A stretch of 64,000 bases of DNA, taken from Mallotus nudiflorus. Lineage: Eukaryota; Streptophyta; Magnoliopsida; Malpighiales; Euphorbiaceae. Made by a program: the position numbers and the translations under genes. The stretch covers positions 682,001 to 746,000 of the forward strand of contig CANTUR010000280.1 of assembly GCA_947683625.1 (NCBI GenBank), written 5' to 3'. Below are positions 1 through 11,623 of this stretch, piece by piece (the stretch's first letter is position 1; each line of letters opens with the position of its first letter). The notes beneath the pieces were generated by a model that worked only from the letters and a program-made list of their open reading frames with translations, was not told where the DNA came from and searched no databases.

Positions 1-18
1 AGAGTCATGTAATTCCAA

Positions 19-176
19 AGAGGAATTGCAATGTGCATTACAAAGGCAAGTGTGCAATACTAAGAAAAAGAAACAGAAAATTGAAAACACCTTGACAAGA
101 GGAATTGCAATGTGCATTACAAAGGCAAGTGTGCAATACTAAGAAAAAGAAACAGAAAATTGAAAACACCTTGACA
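19..176. repeat. 79-bp perfect tandem duplication
   Basis: Bases 19-97 and 98-176 are the same 79-bp unit twice, with no difference that I can see. The unit is purine-rich and ends in cttgaca. It lies just downstream of the stop of the minus-strand exon at 256-588, so it may be in that gene's 3' region. The perfect identity suggests recent slippage or unequal exchange. Confidence 0.95.
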
Positions 177-255
177 GGATGATTCAACAATATAACATGC
201 GATAGTTTTCCAACTGGAGTATTTATTTACAGAGGGCACACCATTTGCAATCTCA

Positions 256-588
256 TTAGGTAAAGGCGATTACTTTGACTGTCTTAGGTTTACAGATGGA
301 TGAATCATCAGCTGATAACTTCATTCGCTTTATACTCATATTGTGGTTGTCCCTCCCTAGTCTTTCTTGATAACCACCTGAATCGGAAGTCAAGACGTAA
401 TCCTCATTGATATCAGAATCCTCCACAAATGAACTTTTGGATGAAGATTGGCTTGTCAAAGCTGAATTTTCACCGTTGGAACATAATGACATGTCAGCAA
501 TCTTATTGTCCTCACACTCCGAAGTTTTCTAACTGCTGATAAAACTCCTTTTACTTATGACTCCATTATCTTTTTCTGAAGAAAACGT
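256..588 (-). pseudogene. Terminal exon of an unrecognised gene, with an in-frame stop
   Basis: One minus-strand frame runs from a plausible splice acceptor (TTTTTGCAG before base 588) to a TGA at 256, about 110 codons. It is broken once by TAG at 529-531. The peptide is serine-rich and acidic, then basic near the end (motif SIKRMKLSADDSS), which would suit a nuclear or signalling protein. I do not recognise the family. The uniform coding-like composition on both sides of the stop and the acceptor favour a decayed last exon over a chance ORF. It lies on the same strand as the sugar transporter fragment upstream, but nothing shows that the two belong to one gene. Confidence 0.5.
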
Positions 589-591
589 CTG

Positions 592-1664
592 CAAAAATGC
601 GGTTCTCATGATATGAATCCACAGTTGCTGAGCTGAACATCACTAAAAAGAGATTGGAGACCTACCGTCTCTACCCTTTTCTGCACAAATAGCTAAAAAT
701 ACAAGGGCAAAATACTGGATATGTTCAAGTGGAACCATATGACTGACAAAGCACACCCAAGGCACGTTCCAAAGTCCAAACATAGAGAGCAACGACTAAA
801 AATATTAAGGCATGAATAATGATGTGAAATAAGGGATTAAATTAACAGCTGTATTGGCCATCACATCTTCAATTTTGAACATGACGAACCAAGATGGATG
901 CAAAACAAGAGAGTTAGAGGGTTGTAGTGGCTGTGCTGGCAATGTTTATTCCACAGTATGGCTGTAATTTATCTATGAGACAGATGATAATAAAAGTAGT
1001 TGCGAAGTTTCAGATGATAGTAAAGATCCAAAAAAATAAAAATAAAAACTTAAGTTTTTATGATCAAAAATAGAAAAAAAAAAACCAAGATTTGTTTCCT
1101 AAAAAGGAAGGAATTTTTCTCCAATGCTAAAATTGTTTGACGACACTTCTTTGTTACTGTGCGGAGATAACGTACGAGCATATTATTACTTGACTGGTAA
1201 GAAGAGCAATGAAAATTATAAAACAGATAAATAACGTCAAATGGAATGCACAAGGAAGTTTAGTTGATTAATTGATAAAACAAACTCTTATGGAAAATGA
1301 AAGTCACTCGCCTTCCTCACCCACCAAAACTGGATGACAGATGCCCTGCTCAATGCCACTGCTGTTTTTAAATTTTTGTTTCTTGGAGGACAGTTTACTA
1401 TTTCTCATTGACTAATTTTTTAAATCAGACTTTTCTTAACCATCATCTTACTATATATATATATTATTCCATTAAGCTCAGGTGACTGATAAATTGACAG
1501 ATCAAGGAACAAATTAGATTGAACAAAAAAACAGACCATTATATCAACAGTAAGTTATAACTTCTATCAAAAACAGATTATCATATCTAATAAGCTACAA
1601 CTATGTACTGAAATGAAATGAGTAGTAACATTACAAGCAAGAACCTTTAAAAGCATGAAAGCAC
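592..1664. other. No gene recognised
   Basis: AT-rich sequence between two minus-strand exon fragments. It may be intron or intergenic DNA. Short open frames here have no recognisable domain and contain homopolymer-coded runs. Confidence 0.5.
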
Positions 1665-3309
1665 CTGTAATGATATGGTTGCACCAGAAATGGCACCAAT
1701 GTCATATCCAAATAGCAATCCTCCCAAAGCTAGGAAGAGAAACCTAAGATCCCATAAAAAAAATAAAGTTCTATTATAATTGTGTACTAATTCAGATAAG
1801 GAATCAGAAAACCTGTGTCATAGGTATTCTCAGCTTTGTGAAAGAGGTGCCACAACTTCTTTCAGGCTAGCAAACACCAATCAGCTAAGCAACTTCTTCA
1901 AATTTGTTGTCACTACATCATCATCATAATCATTAATAAACAAAAGAAAAGGGTCTGAAAAAAAAGAGAAATTGAGACAAAATCCTGGACTTGCGTTGAG
2001 AAGTCCATCTTCAATATCTAGAAGTATCACCCTAAACAATTGAAAGATCTCTAGCAGAAAGCATGGAACATTTCTTTCCGCTCCATTTATCCAATGAAAA
2101 TCTCCGTTCAAATGAATGCCATAATGATACATTACACTTCAATGAAAGAACAAGAATATATACATATAATCTACAAACACCCACAAATCTGTAGTCTTGC
2201 AATTTAAAAACGAAAATTATCAAACTAGAAAAACAAAGATAAGGAGATGGATATTTAAAAAAAGAAAAGAAAAAGAAAAACTCTAAGCACATTCTTAGCA
2301 TGATCAATGAGGATAGGACTATTGTAGAGATGGAGATAGAGTTCTTTCTTGGAAGAGGAAGAGGACAACAAAGAAGACTCAGAGGAAGCACAGATAACAG
2401 AGCGGTGCCCATCAGGAAGTAAGCCTTCCTAGGGGAAAAAAAAAAAAAAAAAGAAAGAATAAGCAAAGCAGTTGCCAATTGCTAAAATAGCCATACAAAG
2501 AACACATTCCTATTAGCAAAATCACCATAAATCAAATAAAAGAGGGAAGAAAAAAAAATTAAAGGCTCCACCTTTTTTTCTTTAGAAATTAATACCTGCA
2601 GAGTGAGAATGGTCATTGAGTGAAAATACTGCATAAAAATTGCTTTATTGATAAAAACCATAGCCATAGAGGCAATCAATATGATACAACAGCAAACAAA
2701 CTACAATTCCAATACAGTCATCAAGTTACAACACTTCACGCAAATGAAAATGAACAGCAATGAAATAGATTTGGAAGTGAAATTGAAATAACCTTAAAAA
2801 TTTTACTTTCTTGATCACTGTGATTCGCCACGACTAATAATTGATATCAATCAATTTCAAGAACTCAACTCTACACTATCTCTCCTTTTATTGAACAACT
2901 CAAAGGAAATTACAAAGCAAAGAACACCCAAGAAAGAAAGAAGGGTCCTTCAACAAATTGCACAAAACACATCCTTTTCCAACTGGTATTCAATAACAAC
3001 AACAATAAAAGATAGGTATAGATGTTTCCATCCCTCAAATTCATTATTCAAAATGTTGATACAATAACAAAGAGAACTGAACTCCAACCCAGAAAACACA
3101 CCACACAAAAATGTCAACGCAAGAAGATCATAACAATACCTACAAAAGATCTTCTGATTGCGATTAGAGAGTGGTTGCAGAGCCAATGAATTGGTCTACC
3201 GTGCCCGCCTCCATCTGCATTTGGGCGTCTTGATTTCAGACCAATCCTACGCCTCTCCAAACTCCTCTGCTCTGACTCCTCCGCCATCATCTTCTGCTGC
3301 TTCACTCAT
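1665..3309 (-). pseudogene. MFS sugar transporter fragment (D-xylose-proton symporter-like)
   Basis: The clearest part is a 79-nt exon at 1665-1743 bounded by an acceptor (CTTAG) and donor (CAG/GTGC). It encodes FLFLALGGLLFGYDIGAISG and a few more residues, which is the first transmembrane helix plus the GGLLFGYD(I/V)G signature of plant MFS sugar porters, and its exon end after ISLQ fits that family. A first coding exon is likely near 3190-3290, starting MMAEESEQRSLERRR, with a good donor (GTAG/GTATTG) near 3145. The other roughly ten helices are absent, so this is a truncated copy. Intact relatives exchange protons for hexoses or xylose at a plastid or vacuole membrane (family knowledge). 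The joining of the two exons is my inference. Confidence 0.6.
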
Positions 3310-3317
3310 GATCGCTA

Positions 3318-3438
3318 ATTGCTAACAAATCAAATTGACCTTTTCAGGAATCAGAAGAGAAAAGAAACTGAAGGGAATGGAACAAAGTAAATTGAAATTG
3401 ATAAGGGATTTGACTTACCAATAAGAAAAGATAAGCAA
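3318..3438 (-). promoter_or_regulatory. 5' UTR exon and UTR intron of the sugar transporter fragment
   Basis: On the minus strand a 5' UTR exon ends at a strong donor (TTG/GTAAGTC at 3417-3418). A 97-bp intron follows and ends in TTTGTTAG at 3322-3323, just before the candidate start codons. The block is repeated at about 62116-62224 with a modest number of changes, directly in front of an RLP fragment. Confidence 0.6.
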
Positions 3439-3970
3439 CTGAAGAGGTGAAAAGAAAAACAGTGGAATATGTGTTAAAATTTTAGAAAGCCACGTGTTAA
3501 AAGGTGTATATATATATAATACTTCATTCAGATTGGAATGAATTACTCATTTAATTAATGAAAAAAAAAAAAGTTAATCTAGTAGTCTTTAATGAAAGTC
3601 TCAAACTAAAATTTAATTATTAATCCAGTCCACCATTAAGTTTTACCTTATACATATTAAAATATTTTACATCAATAAATAACATAATAAAATATTAAGA
3701 AAATTAATTATTCCACTAATTTGACATGGATCTTTCTTTTTGCAGTCTTGTAAAGCAATTCCATCATTACACTCGCTTATTTTGAAATCACTTTTAGTAT
3801 TCTTTTCTTAATAAAAACAATTATTAAGGAAAAAAGTTCAGATGGCAATCTCCTGTTGGGTATCCTTCTTTCATATTTCTTCACTTCAAAAATTATTAAT
3901 AAATAATAAGCAGAGATGATATATATATAAGCTGAGCGTTATAAGATTTTTGACGCTGGCGCCCTAAAAT
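3439..3970. other. AT-rich intergenic sequence
   Basis: Upstream of the transporter fragment. It has several TATA-like stretches and poly-A/T runs but no coding signal or element terminus that I can support. Confidence 0.5.
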
Positions 3971-4189
3971 TTCAGCACATTCTATTTTTATTTTATTCAG
4001 TTTATAGGTTGTTTATGTTTCCATTGCAATTAAAGACAAATCACCCTCTCTTTGTCTTCTTAAAACTTTCTTCAGCATTTTTTTTTTCTTTTTTTTTTTC
4101 CATAAAGAAGAGACAAAAGCCTAACCAGAATTAAACAGTACAGTCACGACATGCTTGCTACTACAGCGCAATCAATGGGTCCACGCAAC

Positions 4190-4231
<42 letters not shown>

Positions 4232-4379
4232 CAGCACATTCAGTTTTTCTTTTATTCAGTTTATAGGTTGTTTACGTTTCCATTGCAATTAAAGACAAAT
4301 TACCCTCTCTTCGTCTTCTTTTTTTTTTTTCTTTTTCCGTAAAGAAGAGGCAAAAGCCTAACCAGAATTAAACAGTACA
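3971..4379. repeat. Direct repeat pair flanking an (AT)n microsatellite
   Basis: Bases 3971-4142 and 4230-4379 are diverged copies of one sequence, both running from ttcagcacattc to attaaacagtaca, each with an internal T-run. Between them lie about 50 bp of unique sequence and an (AT)n tract at about 4195-4229. The second copy abuts the LINE 3' end. Origin unknown: local duplication or terminal repeats of an unclassified short element. Confidence 0.8.
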
Positions 4380-4384
4380 AATTC

Positions 4385-5403
4385 TAGGGGTTGTAACACC
4401 CATAACATCATGCTAAAGTTTATCAGCAAGCTCCACAGGGGCATCTTGGATTATACTGATCCTATGGGTGTCTGCAAACCCATTTTAGATAGCACATCAG
4501 CACATTTATTACCCTATCTCCAGGTACGATGCACATTTACATCCCAATCCCAATTCAGGATGCGTTTAATCTCCTACACCAACGCATGATTCTGAAGAGG
4601 ATTGCTGCATTTTCCTTGAAGGATATCAGCAGTAACTTGTTTGTCGACCTCTAAAATCACCTGATGGAAGCCATTGTCCCAAGCTAACCGAAGGCCATGC
4701 AAGACCCCCCAATCTCAGCGGCAAGCACACTACAAATGCCCATATTAGTATGAAGCCAATCAACCAATAGCCAGTGGATGATCTGATGAGGCCACTAGCC
4801 ACTGCCATTTTAGGATGGTGACTAACTGCACCATCGGTATTCAATTTAACCCAATTCTGAGGAGGAGGCCACCAACTTATAAGTCTTTCTTCCTTTTGAT
4901 TGCAAGAAGGCATAGAGAAAATCTGACGAGCTTTAATAATTCTTTGTACATGGGATAACATCATGCAGGTGGGATTGAGAGGCTCTTCAGTCTCATCAAA
5001 CAACATACAATTCCTATGACGCCAGAGAACCCAGCAAATCATTTCCAAGATGACGGGGCCAATTAAGATTAGGAACAATATAAAATTCATTCCTTAAGTT
5101 TGTCAGGAACCAATTCTCGAAGGAAGATTAAAGAAACGAGTTCTATCCATTGGATTTAGAATCTGAACCAAAACTAGGACAGAAAAGTGGCAATCCTCGA
5201 GGACATGAACGATGGTCTCATCACCATCCCAGCAGTGCTCACAAGTGGCAGAAGCGGCCATATGAATGTGCATTCTTTCTTTATTTGTCAACTTCTTCCC
5301 ATGCATACATAACCAAAAGAACATTTTAATGCTCTCAGGGCCATTCCACTTCCAAACGAGGTTCCACTTAACATCAGCAACACCCCAATTATGCTGCTGA
5401 TAA
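4385..5403 (-). mobile_element. L1-type LINE, 5'-truncated 3' end of ORF2
   Basis: The minus strand encodes the C-terminal part of a plant non-LTR retrotransposon polyprotein. First comes a zf-RVT-like segment (motif MFFWLCMHGKKLTNKER with CEHCWDGDETIVHVLEDC, about 5324-5180). Then comes an RNase H-like domain (WWPPPQNWVKLNTDGAV near 4860; GNKCADVLSKMGL near 4480). Reverse transcriptase and endonuclease are missing. Frameshifts and stops make it dead. The 5' break at about 5403 falls directly against gypsy reverse transcriptase sequence, as expected from a 5'-truncated LINE insertion into the gypsy element. Confidence 0.85.
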
Positions 5404-5493
5404 TAATGTCGTCCATATATACTTCCACATTTGTCCCAATCTGGTTCTGAAGTACATGATTCATGATTCTTTAATATATTGCTCTGATATTTT
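5404..5493 (-). mobile_element. Gypsy element 1, reverse transcriptase piece with YMDD
   Basis: Ninety bases on the minus strand read as the reverse transcriptase segment around the catalytic YMDD box (VEVYMDDIII). One in-frame TAA stands where the related element at 30640 has a glutamine codon. This piece continues exactly the frame that stops at 8715, across long element A, and shares its ATTTT target duplication. It is cut on its other side by the LINE at about 5403. Confidence 0.85.
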
Positions 5494-8400
5494 TGTTACG
5501 ATCCAAAACAGGGACCATGACCGGCGTTAGGAAACGGGAATTCTTTCGAATCCGGAACCCGTAGCAAGTCTAAAATAAAATAAAACATACAATAATAATA
5601 ATAACAACACTTAATGCAGTGGAAATAAAAATCATAAATATTAAAATAATATTTATATCTCATATATAGATAAATCCTTTAATACAAATCCAGTTCAAAT
5701 ATAATATAATATCTCTTTAACAATTTAATGACTACTGCAGTGTTTAGATAAAATAAAACTCAAGTGAGCAGTTTACATAAAGAAGTCGGGGCGGAAAAAA
5801 TCCGACGTACAGGCATGCTACTGAGGTCTGAGGAAGATGACTCTCTTGAAAAATAGTCAACGGAGGGGAGTCAGACCTCACTGAGTGAATTACTATAATA
5901 TATATACATGCATACTAAATGACAATGCATACAATCAACAGTATATATCTAAATATATATATACAGGCAAATACACACAGATACAATAAAATCATTTTAT
6001 ATATTTTGCTGAAAAACACAGTTTATGAAGGATCAAATAGAACCCTAGAATATCGCGACCTCAAAAACTGTGATAGACAACACTCTAGCCATACAGGCTC
6101 ACTTATTCCAAATATATTCACTTAATCCATTTGGACAGTAGACTGGCCCCGAGACACTAAGTCAACCGAGCTCCAGCAGTCTGACTGTCAGTATGATTGG
6201 CCCCGAGACACTAAGTCAACTGAGTTCCAGCAATCACACCCAAATCACATCACACATCAGATAAATCAATTCCAACCAATATCCTCAAACTGGTTAGTAA
6301 TATAGCCTAAATGCTATAAGCGTACAGGTACGTACTCGGTCCTAGTGCTGCCCACTAAGTAGCACGTTCTATCGATATCCTTCATTTTAAATATAAAACA
6401 TGCATTCATAAAAATAAATGATGCATGAATTTCAATAAAATAACAACATAAACCATATATATACTAGAAATATACCAAAAATAAACCAGGTATATTTCGA
6501 GTACATATACGTCAAATAAATCCAATCAAATTACAAAATAAACTAGAAATATATTTAAAAACATTTTAAACCTAATTTATTAGCAAAACATGCATATAAT
6601 TTAAAATATACCGAAGATATACTAAAGATAAACCAAAATAAACTAAAAATAAACTTAAGTAATAATTGAATTATTTATGCATAATTAATCAAAATAAAAC
6701 ATACGTTTCTAAATCATGCACCCTTATATATATATATATAAAATAGTAACTCACACTTAGTGCGCTCCTTGAGATGGGTCCGACGGGCCTGGTCCACTAG
6801 GCCTAGGCCTCGGTCTCGACGCAACTAAATAAACAATAAATAACAGACATAAGAATAAACCTAACAGAAAATCCTAGAAACTCGATCTAGAATATTAGAC
6901 ACCGAAACAGGATTAGGGTTCGACCGGACATCACGTTTTATGAGAATTCTACCAAAAATTCGTAGAACCTCCCCTGTAAAATGGACATCTCTCTACTCAA
7001 AGAGTAGAGCCGGCCCTGCAAAGAAACATACTTCGAAAAACAAACACAGAAACACATCCACAACTCCTCGGTCAGACTCCAAACTACAATCTATCGATCG
7101 GGGTCCATAATTCTCATAACAAATATGGAAATACCAAAAATACCCTTATATCACATAAATACATTTTATAAGTATAAATTACGTAATTATCCTTAAAACA
7201 CATTAAAAACTGATAAAACTCATTTTATTAGTAAAATCGTATATTATATATATAATTGAAAATAATTCACGAAAAATAGTTTTAATTAATTAAAAATACT
7301 AAATAATTTATAGAAATTATTTTTATACCTTAAATAACTATTAAAACTAATTAAATTACATTTTTTAGTCAATTTAGGGTAAAATTATCAAAATGCCCTT
7401 ATATATATAAATATACTAAATTTACTCCAAAAATTCACCAAAAATAGTATAATTATCCAAAATTAATTTTCTCAACATATTTTATCAATAATATCAATAA
7501 TTAAACTCAATTAACCAATTAATTTCAATTAAAAACATAATTAACCTAATTTTCCAAAAATTCCATAAACTAATTAAATTCAAAATAAATACATAAAAAT
7601 TCCAAATAAATTTCTATAATTCATTTAAACACCTATATTTATCATAAAACACAATTTCATAATTTAATTAATTAATTTCCGAAAATTAGAAAATAATATT
7701 AAAATATTCAAAAATACCCAAAAATCAAAATAATTCCCAAAAATTCCACAAAAATTCAAAAATGTATATTAAGCTAAGGGGAACAATATTTGTGAAGGAA
7801 TTTTTCATGAATCAATCAAATTAAAGTTCAAAAAAAATCAAGAATCCTAATAGGCCGAATTCGAAAAAATCGAAACCTAAGCAAATCAAGACCATTTTAA
7901 GTGAAACAAAGCTTGGAATCACACTCACCGGAGCTCAAGGAGAAGAAAGAGACCAGCGGTGTTGAAAACGGTGGCCGGAAACGTCTGTGAACGACGTTGC
8001 TCCCACTTTCGGCTTCTCCGGCCAAAAACGACCCTCCAGACGCCGTAAACGGCTGCAACAGGTGGCGGGGAAGTTGAGGAAGGAGGTGGCACACCGGACG
8101 GCACACCAACGGCAAGAAATCGATGGTAGCAGCGGCGGACGGTGAGGGGGAAAGGTCGGGAATGAGGGAGAAGGAAGAAGAATGACAGTTTTGTAATTAT
8201 TTCAAACTTTATTTTTTGTTTTAATATTAAATGTATATATGTATATATATATATATACTTTATACTCTATATTAAAATAATATTAAATTAAAAACATTAA
8301 ATATACACCACACACATATAATTTAATATTTTAAAATTTAATAATAAATAAAAATAATTAAATTACAATAAAACTAATAAATAAATAATAAAATATTAGG

Positions 8401-8714
8401 GTAATTATTTAAACCCTAATTAATTAAATAAATACACATATATATTTTATTTAGTATTTTAAAAATATATATGAGTTCATGCAAGTCCGTAAATCTATTT
8501 AAAATAATTAATAGTAAATTATTTATGTGAAAATTTTTTTCAAAAATACAAGTCCCGGGAAAATTTTACGTAAAGCACTTAAAATAATAATAAACAATTA
8601 AAAATTCAATTTTAATTAATAAAAGCTCATGAAATATCAATATTATATAATAGAATTATTAACACTGCATATCCCGATGCAATATAAAAATGTTTAAAAA
8701 TATGGGATATTACA
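5494..8714. mobile_element. Long LTR-like element A (probable solo LTR), 3.2 kb
   Basis: It begins TGTTACGATCC and ends GGGATATTACA, i.e. TG...CA type termini, and is flanked by the 5-bp direct repeat ATTTT (5489-5493 and 8715-8719). No gag or pol domain lies inside. Two copies of a motif containing ggccccgagacactaagtca occur near 6145 and 6197. Near 7900-8115 the minus strand has a GC-richer block that ends in a splice-donor-like CCGGTGAGTGTG, which suggests that TGTAATATCCC is the transcriptional 5' end. Elements B and C share all these parts. The length suits the long LTRs of Ogre/Tat-type gypsy elements (family knowledge). A large non-autonomous element is the alternative. Confidence 0.8.
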
Positions 8715-10535
8715 ATTTTTTAGTCCCGAAAGGCATCACTTTATAGCAATAAAGGCCTTTGTGGGTGATGAAGGATGTTTTCTCCTTATCTTTCCCCTTC
8801 ATTAGTATCTGGTGATATCTTTGCACCGCGTCAACAAAACTATGTAGTCCATGGCCGACAGTGAAGTCTACGAGTTGGTCAATTGTAAGTAGTGGGGTAG
8901 TTGTCCTTGGGGCATACTCGATTAAGGTCAGTATAATCCATACACATCTTATACTTTCTATTCTCTTTTTTAGCAAGTACCACATTGGCCACCCACTATG
9001 GATGATTAACTTCCTTGATAAACCCGGCTTCTAACAATTTCTTCGTTTCTTCAGCGATTATCCTCTACCTCTCGTATGCAAAAGTTTTTTTTCTTTTGGA
9101 TCATTGGCTTCGCCCCTAGTCTGATGTTCAAGCTTATGACAAGCACGCTGGGGATCTACCCCAGTTATTTTAGATGCCCGAGAGGCGAAGTCTTATGAGT
9201 GTCTAGTGAGGACTTCCCTTATTCCTTCCTTAAAGTCATAGTCAAGCTCATTACTAATCTTCACCGCCTTCTCATCAACAATTTACAACATTTTTGGTGT
9301 CGTTAACCAATCGTGGTCCAGCGTCTTATTTCTCTATTTTTCACGCTTCTAGGGGGAAGGCTTCCATCTGAGCCTTATAGCCATATAGTAACATTGTCTG
9401 GCCATATGCTGATCTCCACAGATAGTGAGAATTCCCCCCCTCGACTGGAATTTTCATAGTTAAGTATCGGATACTAGTGACTGCATCTGCTTCGTAGAGC
9501 GCCGGACATCCTATGATTCCATTATATGCCAGTGGGAGATCCATCACATTGAACAAAGTTTTAATAACTTTCGTTTCTTCATTGTCTCGATTTCCAAATT
9601 TCAGATTTAACTTCATAACTCCCATTGTCTCTATAGTTCCTCCACAAAAGCTTGTGATAGGATTCTGGATGTCCTTCAGGTCAGTGATGAAGCCTCCCAT
9701 TGCTTTAAAAGCATTCCAAGACAATGCATTGATAGCGCTTCCATTATCGACCAATAACCTCTTTACTAAATAATTGTTTATGTATGCATTTATCACCAGG
9801 GCGTCACAGTGAGGATGGCGAACATGCAAACCATCTTTTGAATTGAACATGATCTCTCTTTTCTTGAAGGCTGGCCTTTCTCCTCGACTCCTTTTAAGTT
9901 TCTTCTCAGCGTTTTCTCCACCAATAATTATGTTAATAATACCAGCTGGCTCATTCCGAGCTTTCTTTACTTCTGGCCTATCTTGCACATGGGCTTCTGG
10001 GTTCTTACTCCTTCTGGATGTGTTTGTGAAATTGTTGAGTTTACCATTCTGCACTAATTTTTCTATGGCATTCTTTAGCTCTCTCCAAGCCTCAATGTCG
10101 TGCCCATATTCTCGATGATACTAACAGTATTATCCCTTATCTTGTGTGGACCTCCGGCTTGGGCTTATTCTTTTAGCTGGGGTAATTTCAATACCATTCT
10201 ACCTGACTCACATGAGAATTCTAGATCGAGAGGTGTGTATTTGTCTGCTTCCTTGTCAAATCTTTCACCAGGTTTCTAAAATTTATTTTTGAGAAGCTTG
10301 CTCATCTAGATCTTAATCTTTCATCTTTGGTTGGTGGTTTTTCCTCCTCCTTTTGCATCCTTCTATCTTCATCCATCTTTATCATTTTGACCGCCATAGC
10401 CATTACCTCCGCAAAAGTGTCAGGTTCCTTTGTCATAATCTTATCTTTAAGCTGTCTAAGTCTAGTGTCATTTTTCAAAGTTTCTATAGCAACTCCGTCC
10501 ATAAGGTTTTTGATATGCATGGCTACCTTGTTATT
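8715..10535 (-). mobile_element. Gypsy element 1, gag-protease-RT remnant
   Basis: Minus-strand remnant of a Ty3/gypsy element of the same lineage as the one at 27384-40175. In coding order: end of gag (10535-10302, AMHIKNLMDGVAIETLKN), gag/protease (10054-9341, aspartic protease box LLVDNGSAIN near 9760-9730), and reverse transcriptase (about 9110-8715, MCVDYTDL-like region through HKGLYCYKVMPFG). Several frameshifts and stops. RT continues at 5493-5404 beyond long element A. No LTR of this copy is recognisable: the 5' end breaks near 10535 in gag and the 3' part is lost beyond the LINE. Confidence 0.85.
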
Positions 10536-11262
10536 TAAAAAAAATGGCAAAACCTTATTTTAGATTCCTCAACTTTGTGACTTTTTTTCATTGAGTCCCT
10601 ATCTTTTAATTTCACTTTATATCGTCCCTCAACTTTTACTTTTCTCGACATTGAGGACACATAAAACGTTTCAGTGAAATAAAAAACTGAAGTTGTTAAC
10701 TCTTGGACGCCTAAGCTATTTTTAATAACTGTAAAGCCACATCATCGCTACATGGGAAAGGTTTTTTTGGAAAGCTTCTTAGGGAAGCTTGTTAAAAATG
10801 ATGACATATTTTGCTTGTTCCCATATATTAACCCTAGCAGCAGGTATCTGTAATTATCTCATTTAGTTGGTAGAAGCCGAAAACTCTATATGATGTGAGG
10901 TATAGCTTTGGTGTTGTGTTTTCTGTAAACTGATTTTTTCACTTGCTTCGGTGGAGGTTAGGCTGGGTGCACTGGGAAAGCCTATTGTCTGGGTGTAGTC
11001 TACTCCTCTTCAGCAAGCTTTTCCTGGTTCTCTTTCATTTTAATGAAATTATGTTTGCTTATATATGGTGAGAAGTTTGAAAACATAAATTAGCAGCCAA
11101 CTAACTGAAATGTTTATTGAAAATCAATTGCTATGTCATTTCCCAATTGCTGAAGGTATAAACATAATTGAAGATTTTAACTAAAAGTTAATTTTATGTC
11201 AACAAAATTATGTCATTTCTTTCACAAAGCAGACTAGAAAATGTCTGCTTTCAACTAAGATT
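10536..11262. other. Unclassified repeat-like sequence, no gene
   Basis: About 10563-10790 has the style of a dispersed plant repeat (cctcaactttgtgac followed by attgagtcccta and ccctcaactttt), possibly a transposon end. About 10980-11060 ends in sequence resembling a LINE 3' tail (ttcattttaatgaaatt). Neither is firm. I see no coding signal. Confidence 0.4.
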
Positions 11263-11623
11263 TGTTGGAGATGCGATATTTTGCTATCATTGAAAATTCT
11301 AGAAAAGTTGTAACATGTGGTGGAGCTGAAAATCAGCTCATAATGAGGAAAAAAGCTGTGGTAGTAGTTGTAGTGGTTGCTAGTCCCTTACTTTGTAACT
11401 TTATATATACATGTGTGTGTGAAGAGAGGAAAAATGAAGAAACGAAGAAAAAGAAGAGAAAGCAGTATAGAGTAGATAAGTAGAGAGTCTAAGAGAGTTT
11501 GTATGCTGAAAATGAAGAAGAAAAAGAAGAAATTTTTTTCTGTTTTCGTATTTCAACTTCTGATTTTATGTTATTGTCGAAACTCTATCGTTTTTGTTCT
11601 TTATCTTCTTTTATGTTCCAACA
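11263..11623 (+). mobile_element. Solo LTR, 361 bp
   Basis: Termini are the perfect short inverted repeat TGTTGGA / TCCAACA, flanked by the 5-bp target duplication AGATT (11258-11262 and 11624-11628). A TATA-like tttatatatac lies near 11400. There is no internal coding region and no second LTR nearby, so it is best read as a solo LTR, probably of a copia element. The orientation is taken from the TATA box. Confidence 0.8.
11400..11411 (+). promoter_or_regulatory. TATA-like box of the solo LTR
   Basis: The tttatatatac motif lies a little over a third of the way into the LTR, where a U3/R promoter would be expected. Read by eye only. Confidence 0.4.

Noticed and set aside
2032..2478. 148-codon minus-strand frame as a membrane protein
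   Set aside because: Hydrophobicity comes from poly-A/T-coded phenylalanine runs. A shorter stretch near 2290-2410 looks slightly protein-like in another frame but cannot be assigned.
4626..5090. 154-codon minus-strand frame as a host gene
   Set aside because: It is the RNase H end of a LINE ORF2 polyprotein, with the zf-RVT-like part upstream in another frame.
5404..5460. Reading the bases before the LINE zinc-finger region as more LINE coding sequence
   Set aside because: In the correct frame they encode the gypsy RT YMDD block, and they continue the frame broken at 8715.
7897..8115. Minus-strand frames in elements A, B and C (also 34549-34782, 49279-49536) as small genes
   Set aside because: They lie at the same place in three repeat copies, do not share a conserved frame throughout, and look like a transcribed leader with a splice donor rather than coding sequence.
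9513..10118. Plus-strand frames over the gypsy 1 protease
   Set aside because: Shadows of the minus-strand gag/protease coding sequence, which carries the recognisable motifs.
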